A DNA stretch of 64,000 nt from VFJJ01 sp031362415 (GTDB lineage: Bacteria > Actinomycetota > Acidimicrobiia > IMCC26256 > VFJJ01): assembly GCA_031362415.1 (NCBI GenBank), contig JANLSK010000056.1:31774-95773 (forward strand), in the 5' to 3' direction. Shown in pieces: positions 32,991 to 42,358 of this stretch. Position 1 is the first letter of the stretch, and the number at the start of each line of letters is the position of its first letter. The notes beneath the pieces are model-generated. The model saw nothing but the letters and a program-made list of their open reading frames with translations. It searched no databases and had not been told where the DNA came from. The position numbers were made by a program, and so were the translations under genes.

Positions 32991-35698
32991 GCGCCGTGAA
33001 CCCGCAGCCCCCGCCGGAGCTGGTGGAGCTCACGATCGACGGTCATCTGGTGATGGTGCCCAAGGGCGCCAACCTGATCGACGTGGCCCAACGGCACGGG
33101 CACTACATCCCGCGCTTTTGCTGGCACGAGCGGATGAAGCCCGTCGGCATGTGCCGCATGTGCCTCATCGAGATCGAGGGCGTCCGGGGCTTGCCGCCGG
33201 CCTGTACCACCACGGTCACGCCGGGCATGGTGGTGCACACCCAGGAGAGCTCGCCCAACGCCCGCAAGGCGCAAGAGGGCGTGCTCGAGTTCCTGCTCAT
33301 CAACCACCCGCTCGACTGCCCGGTCTGCGACCGGGGCGGCGAGTGCCCCCTGCAAGACCACACCATCGCCCACGGGCCCGCCGAGTCGCGCTTCGTCGAG
33401 GAGAAGCGCCATTTCGCCAAGCCCATCCCCATCTCGCACGTCGTCGACCTCGATCGGGAGCGCTGCATCCTCTGTGCGCGCTGTACCCGCTTCGCCGACG
33501 AGATCGCCGGCGATCCGCTCATCTCGTTCGTCGAGCGGGGGGGCCACAGCCAGGTTCTCAACTATCCCGACGATCCGTTCTCGTCGTACTTCTCGGGAAA
33601 CACGGTCCAGATCTGTCCGGTGGGGGCGCTCACGGCACGGCCCTACCGGTTCCGGGCCCGTCCCTGGGATCTCGAGAAGGCCGAGACCTCGTGTGTCACC
33701 TGCGCCGTGCAGTGCCGGGGCGAGGTGCACTCCACGACCAACCAGATCGTGCGCCTGCTCGGCGTCGACTCCGACGCCGTGAACCACGGCTGGCTCTGCG
33801 ACAAGGGCCGCTTCGGTTACGAGTGGGTCGAGTCACCGGCACGAGTCACTGCGCCCATGGTGCGCAAGACGGCCGACGATGGCACGAGCGAGCTGGTCGA
33901 GGTGTCCTGGCCCGAGGCGCTCGACGCCGCGGCCCAGGGTCTGCAGGAGGTGGCACGGCTGCATCAGGCGTCATCGATCGGCGTGTTGGGCGGGGCCCGG
34001 GGGACCAACGAGGACGCCTACGTGTGGGCCCGCTTCGCCAAGGGCGTGCTGGGCACCGACAACGTCGACTGCCAACTCGGCGACGGCCTTCCGGCTGAGG
34101 TCGTGCTGGGCCTGCCCCGGGCGACGATCGCCGACTGCGACCGGGCCCGGTCCGTGGTGCTGTTGGCGCCCGACCTGAAGGAAGAGCTCCCGGTCCTGTT
34201 CCTGCGGCTCAAGCGGGCGGCACAGGACCTCGGCGTGAAGCTCGTCGAGATCGGCGCCACCGACACCGGGCTCACCTCTCTGGCTGCCGCTACCGTGCGC
34301 CATCTCCCGGGCTCGGCCGCTGACGTGGTCGGTCGGCTCGTCGCCGCCATCGGCGGCACGGCCTCGGGTGACGGCCGGATCGATGCGGCCGCCGCGCTCC
34401 TCGGCGACGGCTCCGACGTGGTGGTCGTGTTGGGCCGGCCCAACCTGGCCGAGCCGGCCGACGCCACCGTGGCCGCAGCCGCCGCGCTGGCAACGCTCCC
34501 CGGCGTGCGGTTCCTGTCGGCGTTGCGCCGGAGCAACGTGCACGGCGCGCTCGACATGGGCCTGGCTCCCGGGCTGCTGCCCGGTCGGGTGTCGCTCGAC
34601 GATGGCCGCGACGCGTTCACCGAGGCGTGGGGCTCAGTGCCCGAGGGCCGAGGCCGCGACGGTGCCGGGATGCTCCGGGCCGCGGCCGACGGGCAGCTGC
34701 ACGGGCTGGTGCTGCTCGGCTCCGACCCCATGGCCGACTTCCCCGATCGGGCGCTGGCCGAACGGGCCCTGGCCTCGATCGGCTTCACCGTGGTGGTTGA
34801 CGGGTTCCTGAGCGAATCGGCCAAGCGGGCCGACGTCGTGCTCCCGCCGGCGGTGTGGGGCGAGAAGTCGGGCTCGGCCACGAACATCGAGGGCCGGGTG
34901 CAGCGGCTCACCCGCCGGGTCACCGCAGCCGGTCGCACCATGGACGATTGGCGGATCGCGGTGGAGCTGGCGGCCCGCTTCGACGTCGACTTCGACCTCG
35001 AGACCATCGACGAGGTGCAGAGCGAGATCGCCCGACTGGCTCCCGCCTACCGGGGCGTCGACAGCCATGTGATCAACGGCGCCCGCGACGGCGTTGTCGT
35101 TCCTCTGGCACCGGTCACCGTGGCCATCGGCCGCCGCCGCGCTGCGGCGACTGCTGACACCGATGCCGAGGGTGCTGAGGCAGCTGGTACTGAGGGTGCT
35201 GGTGCTGGCGCTTCTGGCGTTGAGGCCGAGCGTGCTGACACGGCTGATGCCGCCGAGGCTGGCGCCGAGATGCCGGCCGCCGGTCCCGCGCTCCTCGTCT
35301 GGGACCGCTCGGCCCCCGCCGTGGCGCCCGTCACCCGCGACTCCTACGCCGTTCGCCTGGTCGTGGCCCGGAAGCTCTACGACGCCGGGCGGGTGGTGGC
35401 CCAGGGCCCGTCGATCGTCGACCTGGCCCCGGGTCCGTTGCTCGAGCTCAACCCGTCCGACCTCGAGCACCTCGGCGTCATCGACGGGGGCACGGTCCGG
35501 GCATCGTCGAGCCGAGGGTCGGGCGTCTTCACCACACGGAGCACCAGGGGTGTGCCCGCGGGCACGGCCCGTCTGGCCCACAACCAGCCCGGCGACGACT
35601 CCGATCTGGTCGACATCGCCGAGGCGGTCACCGATCTCCGCCTCGAGACGGTGGGTGCCAGCGCCACGGTGGGCTTGTCCAAGGGAGGGGCCCGATGA
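32987..35698 (+). CDS. nuoG: NADH-quinone oxidoreductase subunit G (cluster 1)
   Basis: 903 residues. The N-terminal [2Fe-2S] domain (RFCWHERMKPVGMCRMC, PACTT) is followed by [4Fe-4S] motifs (HPLDCPVCDRGGECPLQDH, RCILCARC, QICPVGAL). A C-x2-C-x3-C-x27-C set (SCVTCAVQC to WLCDKG) provides the optional N7 cluster, as in E. coli and Thermus. The molybdopterin-like domain follows, interrupted near residues 720-765 by an acidic Ala/Glu/Gly repeat insert. The start overlaps nuoF by ATGA. Confidence 0.95.
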   Translation: MSAVNPQPPPELVELTIDGHLVMVPKGANLIDVAQRHGHYIPRFCWHERMKPVGMCRMCLIEIEGVRGLPPACTTTVTPGMVVHTQESSPNARKAQEGVLEFLLINHPLDCPVCDRGGECPLQDHTIAHGPAESRFVEEKRHFAKPIPISHVVDLDRERCILCARCTRFADEIAGDPLISFVERGGHSQVLNYPDDPFSSYFSGNTVQICPVGALTARPYRFRARPWDLEKAETSCVTCAVQCRGEVHSTTNQIVRLLGVDSDAVNHGWLCDKGRFGYEWVESPARVTAPMVRKTADDGTSELVEVSWPEALDAAAQGLQEVARLHQASSIGVLGGARGTNEDAYVWARFAKGVLGTDNVDCQLGDGLPAEVVLGLPRATIADCDRARSVVLLAPDLKEELPVLFLRLKRAAQDLGVKLVEIGATDTGLTSLAAATVRHLPGSAADVVGRLVAAIGGTASGDGRIDAAAALLGDGSDVVVVLGRPNLAEPADATVAAAAALATLPGVRFLSALRRSNVHGALDMGLAPGLLPGRVSLDDGRDAFTEAWGSVPEGRGRDGAGMLRAAADGQLHGLVLLGSDPMADFPDRALAERALASIGFTVVVDGFLSESAKRADVVLPPAVWGEKSGSATNIEGRVQRLTRRVTAAGRTMDDWRIAVELAARFDVDFDLETIDEVQSEIARLAPAYRGVDSHVINGARDGVVVPLAPVTVAIGRRRAAATADTDAEGAEAAGTEGAGAGASGVEAERADTADAAEAGAEMPAAGPALLVWDRSAPAVAPVTRDSYAVRLVVARKLYDAGRVVAQGPSIVDLAPGPLLELNPSDLEHLGVIDGGTVRASSSRGSGVFTTRSTRGVPAGTARLAHNQPGDDSDLVDIAEAVTDLRLETVGASATVGLSKGGAR

Positions 35699-36951
35699 TC
35701 AAGGATCCGCTCTGGGCCGACGGTGAGATAGACCTCGCCGACGTCGTCATCATCATCGGCAAGGTGATCTTCGCCTTCGCGTTCCTCATGATCACCGTGG
35801 TGCTGTTCATCTGGTTCATGCGCAAGGTCATCAGCGACATGCAGAACCGGGTGGGGCCCAACCGGGCCGGCCCGTTCGGCATCCTGCAAACCTTGGCCGA
35901 CGGTGTGAAGCTGTTCATGAAAGAACAGTCGATCCCCGAGCAGGCCGACGAGCGGATCTTCAAGCTGGCCCCGTACCTCACGCTGTTGCCGGCCTTCCTG
36001 GCGTTCTGCGTGATCCCGTGGGGCACCCAGATCACCATCGCCGGCAACACCACGAACCTCCAGGTCGCCGAGATCCCCATGGGCGTGCTGTGGATCCTGG
36101 CGATGTCGGGCATCGGCGTGTACGGCGTGATGCTCGCTGGGTGGGCCTCGGGCTCGAAGTACCCGCTCCTGGGCGGCATCCGGGCCTCGGCCCAGGTGAT
36201 CTCCTACGAGGCGGCGCTGGGCTTGGCCGTCATCGGTGCGGTCATCCGCTCCGAGAGCCTCTCGATGCAATCGTTCGTGGCCGTCCAGGCCTGGGACGGC
36301 CCGGGCTCGCTGCGCGACTGGCTGATCGCTTCGGCGCCCTTGTCGTTCTTCATCTTCGTGCTCGCCGCGCTGGCCGAGACGAACCAGCCGCCCTTCGACC
36401 TCGTGGAGGCCGAGCAGGAGCTCGTCGGTGGGTTCCACACCGAATACACCGGCATCCGGTTCGCCATGTTCAACGTGGCCGAGTTCATGAACGTGGTCAC
36501 GATGTCGGCCGTCGCCATCACGTTGTTCCTCGGTGGTCCCAACGGTCCCGGGACCGACCGGGCCGACAACTGGGGCGCGCTCATCTCCTTCGCCTGGTTC
36601 GTGGGCAAGCTCTGGGTGTTCCTGTTCGCGGTCGTGTGGCTGCGGGCCTCGGTTCCCCGACTGCGCTACGACCAGCTCATGGACCTGGGCTGGCGCAAGC
36701 TCATCCCCTTGTCACTCCTGTGGACGGGCATCCTCGCGGTCATCAAGGTCGGCCGGGCCGAGGACTGGGCGCCTGCGGTGTACCTCCCGGCATCCTTCGC
36801 TGGGGCCGGTCTCGTGGCCCTTTTCATCTACGCCTGCATGCCCAAGCGCGAGCTCGTGCCCGCGTCTGGCCCGGTCCCGAGCGCCCCGGAAGTCCCGGGA
36901 GCCCCGAGCTCCCCCACCGCCACAACGGTGAAGGAGGTGGCGCACCGATGA
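35695..36951 (+). CDS. nuoH: NADH-quinone oxidoreductase subunit H (cluster 1)
   Basis: 418 residues with eight or more helices. MQNRVGPNRAGPFGILQTLADGVKLFMKEQ is the conserved quinone-chamber loop; AETNQPPFDLVEAEQELVGGFHTEYTG is the acidic signature linking quinone and proton paths. A 35-residue Pro/Ser-rich C-terminus is extra. ATGA overlap with nuoG. Confidence 0.97.
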   Translation: MIKDPLWADGEIDLADVVIIIGKVIFAFAFLMITVVLFIWFMRKVISDMQNRVGPNRAGPFGILQTLADGVKLFMKEQSIPEQADERIFKLAPYLTLLPAFLAFCVIPWGTQITIAGNTTNLQVAEIPMGVLWILAMSGIGVYGVMLAGWASGSKYPLLGGIRASAQVISYEAALGLAVIGAVIRSESLSMQSFVAVQAWDGPGSLRDWLIASAPLSFFIFVLAALAETNQPPFDLVEAEQELVGGFHTEYTGIRFAMFNVAEFMNVVTMSAVAITLFLGGPNGPGTDRADNWGALISFAWFVGKLWVFLFAVVWLRASVPRLRYDQLMDLGWRKLIPLSLLWTGILAVIKVGRAEDWAPAVYLPASFAGAGLVALFIYACMPKRELVPASGPVPSAPEVPGAPSSPTATTVKEVAHR

Positions 36952-37694
36952 GTCGATGGTCGGGGTTCGCGGTCACCTGGCGGCAGATGTTCAAGCCCCG
37001 GGTGACCATCCAGTACCCGGAGGTCAAGCGGCCCAAGCCCGAGCGCTTCCACGGCCGGCACGTCCTCAACCGGTACGAGGACGGCATGGAGAAGTGCATC
37101 GGCTGCGAGCTGTGCGCGGGCGTGTGCCCGGCCCGGTGCATCTACGTGCGCGGAGCCGACAACTCAGCCGACGCCCCCGTCTCGCCGGGCGAGCGATTCG
37201 GCTTCGTCTACGAGATCAACTTCCTGCGCTGCATCCATTGCGATCTCTGCGTGGAGGCCTGCCCCACCGAGGCCATCACCGAGTCGAAGCTCTTCGAGTT
37301 CTCCTTCACGAACCGCCGTGACGCGATCTACACCAAGGCCGAGCTCCTCGTCGACGACGACGGACGCGCTCAGCGGATGCCTTGGGAGCACTGGGAGGGC
37401 CACGAGGACGACCGCACGTCGGCGTGGATGCGGGCCACGGCCCCGGCCGGTCAGGCGGCGTTCGAGGGTCGGGTGTCGTGGTCGGGCGAGCTGGGCTTTG
37501 GTGTGCGAGCGCCCGAGGCCGGCCAGACCGCTCCCGCCTGGACACCACCGGCGCATGTGCTCCCCCGTGGCCGTGGCGGAAACGACCACCACGGCCACGC
37601 GAGCCATGCGCACGACGACCACGGCGACCACGACCACGATGCCCATGCCCACGACGGCCACGAGCACGATGACCACGACCACGGGGGGCACTGA
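36948..37694 (+). CDS. nuoI: NADH-quinone oxidoreductase subunit I with His-rich tail (cluster 1)
   Basis: 248 residues. Two [4Fe-4S] motifs (CIGCELCAGVCPARC and CIHCDLCVEACPTEA, clusters N6a/N6b) sit in the first 120 residues. The family normally ends around 160-180. Here about 80 more residues follow, the last 37 holding 15 His and many Asp (from NDHHGH to HDHGGH), a likely metal-binding tail. Start overlaps nuoH by ATGA. Confidence 0.95.
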   Translation: MSRWSGFAVTWRQMFKPRVTIQYPEVKRPKPERFHGRHVLNRYEDGMEKCIGCELCAGVCPARCIYVRGADNSADAPVSPGERFGFVYEINFLRCIHCDLCVEACPTEAITESKLFEFSFTNRRDAIYTKAELLVDDDGRAQRMPWEHWEGHEDDRTSAWMRATAPAGQAAFEGRVSWSGELGFGVRAPEAGQTAPAWTPPAHVLPRGRGGNDHHGHASHAHDDHGDHDHDAHAHDGHEHDDHDHGGH

Positions 37695-38303
37695 GTGAGC
37701 GAAGTAGCCCAGTGGTTCGTCTTCATCGTCGCCTCGTCGGCGGCGATCGGGATGGCCGTCGGTGTCGTCACCCAGCGCAACCCGGTGCATGCCGCGCTGG
37801 CCTTGGTCGGCACGCTGTTCGCGGTGGCGGTCCTGTTCGTCATGCAGGAGGCGCACTTCCTCGCCGCGGTCCAGATCATCGTGTACGCCGGCGCCATCGT
37901 GGTGCTGTTCCTGTTCGTCATCATGCTGCTCGGCATCGACAAGCACGAGGTGCTCGACGAATCGCTCCCGCTCCAGCGGATCATCGCGGGCGTCGTGGGT
38001 GTCGGATCGTTGGTGGTGGGCGCCATCATGCTGATCAAGGCCGACGCCGCGCCGCAGACGCCCACCGACTCCCCGTCGAGCATCTCGGGCACCGGCCTGG
38101 GCAACGTCGAGCACATCGGCCGCAGCCTCTTCAGCGACTACCTGTGGGCCTTCGAGATCACGTCGGTGCTTCTGGTCATAGCGGTCGTCGGCGCGGTGGT
38201 GCTGGTACGGCGACGATCGGGCCCGGCGTCGGCCGACACCGACAACGACACCGGGACCGGCAATGGGGCCGAGTCCGGCGCGCCGGGGAAGGCCCGGGCG
38301 TGA
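37695..38303 (+). CDS. nuoJ: NADH-quinone oxidoreductase subunit J (cluster 1)
   Basis: 202 residues, five helices. NPVHAALALVGTLFAVAVLFVMQEAHFLAAVQIIVYAGAIVVLFLFVIMLLG is the family core, including the glycine-containing helix 3 that rotates in turnover. The GTG start directly follows the nuoI stop. The C-terminal tail is polar and acidic. Confidence 0.96.
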   Translation: MSEVAQWFVFIVASSAAIGMAVGVVTQRNPVHAALALVGTLFAVAVLFVMQEAHFLAAVQIIVYAGAIVVLFLFVIMLLGIDKHEVLDESLPLQRIIAGVVGVGSLVVGAIMLIKADAAPQTPTDSPSSISGTGLGNVEHIGRSLFSDYLWAFEITSVLLVIAVVGAVVLVRRRSGPASADTDNDTGTGNGAESGAPGKARA

Positions 38304-38608
38304 CGGCCATCGACCCCAACCTCTTTCTGGCCGTCGCCGCGATCATCTTCGTGATCGGGGCGGTCGGCCTGCTGACCCGCAAGAACGCACTGGTGATGTT
38401 CATGTGCGTCGAGCTGATGCTCAACGCCGTCAACCTCACCTTCGTCACGTTCTCCCGTGAGCTCGACGACATCGGCGGTCAGGTCACCGTGTTCTTCACG
38501 ATGGTCGTCGCTGCCGCGGAGGTCTGTGTGGGCCTGGCCATCATCGTGGCGATCTTCCGGCGCCGGCGCGGTGCCACCGCCGACGACCTCAACATCATGA
38601 AAGGCTGA
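38300..38608 (+). CDS. nuoK: NADH-quinone oxidoreductase subunit K (cluster 1)
   Basis: 102 residues, three helices, with both proton-path glutamates in place (CVELMLNAVNL and AAAEVCVGLAII). GTGA overlap with nuoJ. An antiporter-like small subunit (MrpC type). Confidence 0.97.
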   Translation: MTAIDPNLFLAVAAIIFVIGAVGLLTRKNALVMFMCVELMLNAVNLTFVTFSRELDDIGGQVTVFFTMVVAAAEVCVGLAIIVAIFRRRRGATADDLNIMKG

Positions 38609-38618
38609 GGAGGAACCG

Positions 38619-40667
38619 ATGAACCTCCTCGAGACGTCATGGTTGATCCCGGCGTTGCCCCTCCTGGGTGCCGTCACGCTCCTGTTCTTCGGTGGCCGAT
38701 TCCTCAAGGAGCCCTTGGCCGGGATGCTGGCGACGGCCTGCATGGCCGGGTCGTTCGCCTGGACGGCCGTCCTGTTCGTGAAGATGTGGTCGCTCGATCC
38801 CGGGCAGCGCACCGTGGGCAAGCACCTCTTCGACTGGATGCCCGCCGGCGGTCTGAAGATCTCGGCCAGCCTCCTGCTCGATCCCCTGTCGATCACCTTC
38901 TTGTTGTTCATCACCGGCGTGGCCACGCTCATCCACTTGTACGCCATCGGGTACATGCACGGTGATCCCCGGTTCAGCCGCTTCTTCTGCTACCTGAACC
39001 TGTTCGCCTTCTCCATGATCATCCTGGTGCTGGGCGGCAACTTCCTCGTCACCTTCCTCGGCTGGGAGGGGGTCGGCACCTGCTCGTACCTGTTGATCTC
39101 GTTCTGGTTCGAGCGCCCGTCGGCCGCCACGGCGGGCAAGAAGGCGTTCATCGTCAACCGGGTCGGCGACTTCGGGTTCATGATCGCCGTGTTCTTGATC
39201 ATCTCCCACCTCGGTACCGTCGAGTACTGGGGACCGGGGAACGCCCTCGAAGGCGCCAGCACGCTCACCAACGGTGCGGCCACCGGCATCGCCCTCATGC
39301 TGTTCCTCGCCTGCACGGGCAAGAGCGCCCAGTTCCCCCTTCATGTCTGGCTCCCTGATGCCATGGAGGGCCCCACACCCGTCTCGGCGCTCATCCACGC
39401 CGCCACCATGGTCACGAGCGGGATCTTCCTCATCGCTCGGGCCCATCCGTTCTTCGAAGCCAGCGGCCAGGCCAGCCATGTGGTGGCCTGGGTCGGTGTG
39501 GGCACGGCGCTGCTCGCCGCCACCATCGCCATGGTGAAGAACGACATCAAGCGAGTACTCGCGTACTCCACGCTCAGCCAGCTCGGGTACATGTTCATGG
39601 CGTTGGGCATCCACGCCTACTCCACGGCCATCTTCCACGTCGTCACCCACGCGTTCTTCAAGGCCTGCCTGTTCCTCGGGGCCGGCTCGGTGATCCACGG
39701 CATGCACGACGAGCAGGACATGCGCCGGATGGGGAACCTGCGCAAGTACATGCCCATCACCTACGCGACGTTCATGGTGGCCTGGCTGGCCATCGCCGGG
39801 GTGCCGCCGTTCTCGGGGTTCTGGTCGAAGGACGACATCCTCGCCAAGGCCTGGTTCCAGGGAACCACCGAGGGCAAGGCGTTGTGGGCCATCGGGTTGC
39901 TCACGGCCATGCTCACCGCCTTCTACATGACACGCCAGGTGGTCATGGTGTTCTTCGGCCATGAGCGCTTCGATCTCCCGGTCATCGCGGGCGGTTCCGA
40001 CGACGGCCCCGCCGACGCCAGCGCCCACGGTGCCGGCGAACATGGTGCCGATGGGGCCAAGGCCCACGACGACCACGGCCACGCCGGGGCGGGGCACCGT
40101 CGCCTCCCCCACGAGTCGCCGTGGATCATGACCCTGCCGCTGGTACTGCTCGCCGGGCTCTCGCTCGTGGGCGGCGTCATCAACCTGCCGTTCAAGGACA
40201 AGGGCTGGGGCGAGGGCCTCACGCACTGGTTGGAACCGGTCTTCGAAGGCGTGCACCATGTCGAGGAGAAGGGCTCCACGCTGTTCGCCTTGGCCACGGT
40301 CACGGTCGTGTTGAGCGCGGTGCTCGTGGGTGCGGCGTTCGCGGCCTACCGGCACATGAAGACCACACGCGACCCGGTGGTCGCCAGGATGGGGCCCGCC
40401 GCCGCGGTGCTCGACTCGGGCTACGGCGTCGATGCCGCGTACGCCGCCCTCACCGTGGGCGTCGGGGGCCGCGCCGCCGAGCTGCTCGCCGGCCCCGTCG
40501 ACCAGGGCGGAATCGACGGAGCGGTGAACGGTGTCGGCGAGCTCCTCCGGTCGGGGCTGGGGACGGGCGGCTCCCGACTCCAGTCCGGTTACGTCAGGAG
40601 GTACGCCGTCGGGATCCTCACCGGTTCGGTGGGCCTGGTCGTCTTCGCGGTGATCAAGGCCTGGTGA
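38619..40667 (+). CDS. nuoL: NADH-quinone oxidoreductase subunit L (cluster 1)
   Basis: 682 residues. Distal antiporter-like proton pump: LGWEGVGTCSYLLISFWF, KSAQFPLHVWLPDAMEGPTPVSALIHAATMV and AYSTLSQLGYMF carry the channel Glu, Lys and His residues, and the lateral helix is present at the C-terminus. A His/Asp/Gly-rich loop (about residues 455-495) separates the two halves. AGGAGG-type ribosome site upstream. Confidence 0.97.
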   Translation: MNLLETSWLIPALPLLGAVTLLFFGGRFLKEPLAGMLATACMAGSFAWTAVLFVKMWSLDPGQRTVGKHLFDWMPAGGLKISASLLLDPLSITFLLFITGVATLIHLYAIGYMHGDPRFSRFFCYLNLFAFSMIILVLGGNFLVTFLGWEGVGTCSYLLISFWFERPSAATAGKKAFIVNRVGDFGFMIAVFLIISHLGTVEYWGPGNALEGASTLTNGAATGIALMLFLACTGKSAQFPLHVWLPDAMEGPTPVSALIHAATMVTSGIFLIARAHPFFEASGQASHVVAWVGVGTALLAATIAMVKNDIKRVLAYSTLSQLGYMFMALGIHAYSTAIFHVVTHAFFKACLFLGAGSVIHGMHDEQDMRRMGNLRKYMPITYATFMVAWLAIAGVPPFSGFWSKDDILAKAWFQGTTEGKALWAIGLLTAMLTAFYMTRQVVMVFFGHERFDLPVIAGGSDDGPADASAHGAGEHGADGAKAHDDHGHAGAGHRRLPHESPWIMTLPLVLLAGLSLVGGVINLPFKDKGWGEGLTHWLEPVFEGVHHVEEKGSTLFALATVTVVLSAVLVGAAFAAYRHMKTTRDPVVARMGPAAAVLDSGYGVDAAYAALTVGVGGRAAELLAGPVDQGGIDGAVNGVGELLRSGLGTGGSRLQSGYVRRYAVGILTGSVGLVVFAVIKAW

Positions 40668-42358
40668 CGACGATGACCGACTTCCCCATCCTCACCGCGC
40701 TGGTGATCGTTCCGGCTCTCGGATCGCTCATCGTGACCCTCCTGCCCAAGCAGCGACCCGAGATCGTGCGGGCCTTCGGGTTCATCGCCATGATCGCCAC
40801 GGCGGCTCTCGCCGGCTACCTCGTCTACGCCTTCGAGATCCAACAGCCCGAGTCGCTTCGCGACAGCTTCCAGTTCGTCGAAGACCACAGCTGGATCAAC
40901 GACCTCGGGGTCAGGTACATCCTCGGCGTCGACGGCATCAGCTTGTTCATGGTGGCGCTCACCGGGTTGCTGTTCCCCTTGAGCCTGTTCGCTTCGGCCA
41001 AGGTCGAGCATCGGCTCAAGAGCTACATCGCATCGATGCTCCTCCTCGAAGCAGGGATCATGGGCGTATTCCTCGCCCTCGACCTGATCCTGTTCTTCGC
41101 CTTCTGGGAGGTGATGCTCGTCCCGATGTACTTCATCATCGTGGGCTGGGGTCACGAGCGTCGGGTCTACGCGGCGGTGAAGTTCTTCCTCTACACGATG
41201 GCCGGGTCGGCCGTCATGTTCGTGGGCATCCTCGCCGTAGCGCTCTTGCACAACTCGTCGGTGGGCTCGCTCACCTTCGACCTGCGCGTGCTGCAGGAGT
41301 GGAACGGCCTCGCCGAAAGCACGGCCCGCTGGCTGTTCCTGGCGTTCTTCATCTCCTTCGCCATCAAGGTCCCCCTGTTCCCCTTCCACACCTGGCTCCC
41401 CGACGCCCACGTCGAAGCGCCCACGGCAGGCTCGGTGATCCTGGCCGGGGTGCTGTTGAAGATGGGCACCTATGGGTTCTTGCGGTTCTCGCTCACCCTG
41501 TTCCCCCAGGCGTCGGTCGACCTGGCCTGGGTGATGCTCGTCCTGGCCACGATCGGCATCATCTACGGCGCCATCGTGGCCACCGTGCAGAAGGACATGA
41601 AGAAGCTCGTCGCCTACTCGTCGGTGGCCCACCTGGGCTTCGTGATCCTGGGGATCTTCGCCCTCACCAGTCAGGGGATCCAGGGCGGCATCTTCACCAT
41701 GATCAGCCACGGGCTCACCACGGGAGCGCTCTTCCTCATCATCGGGATGATGTACGAGCGCCGCCACACCCGCGACATAGCGGCGTTCGGCGGCGTGTGG
41801 AAGGTGGCCCCGCGCCTCGGCGGGTTCATGCTCGTGGCGGCGTTGGCCTCGGTGGGTCTCCCCGGCTTCTCGGGCTTCGTCGGCGAGTTCCTGGCGTTGG
41901 TGGGCGCGTTCTTGTCGAACCGGCCTTACGCCATCGTGAGCGCCGTCGGCGTGATCCTCGCTTCGGTCTATCTGCTGTGGATGTACCAGCGGGTCTTCAC
42001 GGGCGAGCCCGAGGGCGAGAACCGCACCATCGCCGACCTCACGTTGCGCGAGATGGCGACACTGGTGCCCCTGCTCGGTCTGAGCCTGTTCCTCGGCGTG
42101 TATCCCAAGCCGGTGCTGGAGCGGGTCGAGCCGTCGGTCAAGGCACTCATCACCCATGTGGAGCAGCGCTCCGACTGGTGCGAGAGCGACGAGACCGACC
42201 CCGCCGATCCCGAGGCGTGCCTCGTCGGCGATCGCTTCGACACAGCGCCCGAGGTCGCCCCCGCGGCTGAGGGCGAGGGCGAACACGGCGCCGAGTCTGA
42301 GTCTGAGTCTGAGTCTGAAGAGCCCGAACCGGAAGGCGCAGAAGGAGGAGGTGGGTGA
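40664..42358 (+). CDS. nuoM: NADH-quinone oxidoreductase subunit M (cluster 1)
   Basis: 564 residues. Antiporter-like subunit: FAFWEVMLVPMYFIIVGWG (channel Glu), KVPLFPFHTWLPDAHVEAPTAGSVILAGVLLKMGTYG (Lys), AYSSVAHLGFVILG. GTG at 40664 overlaps the nuoL stop; an ATG three codons on is an alternative start. The last 60 residues are acidic, with an ESESESES run from four GAGTCT repeats (42293-42316). Confidence 0.96.
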   Translation: MTTMTDFPILTALVIVPALGSLIVTLLPKQRPEIVRAFGFIAMIATAALAGYLVYAFEIQQPESLRDSFQFVEDHSWINDLGVRYILGVDGISLFMVALTGLLFPLSLFASAKVEHRLKSYIASMLLLEAGIMGVFLALDLILFFAFWEVMLVPMYFIIVGWGHERRVYAAVKFFLYTMAGSAVMFVGILAVALLHNSSVGSLTFDLRVLQEWNGLAESTARWLFLAFFISFAIKVPLFPFHTWLPDAHVEAPTAGSVILAGVLLKMGTYGFLRFSLTLFPQASVDLAWVMLVLATIGIIYGAIVATVQKDMKKLVAYSSVAHLGFVILGIFALTSQGIQGGIFTMISHGLTTGALFLIIGMMYERRHTRDIAAFGGVWKVAPRLGGFMLVAALASVGLPGFSGFVGEFLALVGAFLSNRPYAIVSAVGVILASVYLLWMYQRVFTGEPEGENRTIADLTLREMATLVPLLGLSLFLGVYPKPVLERVEPSVKALITHVEQRSDWCESDETDPADPEACLVGDRFDTAPEVAPAAEGEGEHGAESESESESEEPEPEGAEGGGG

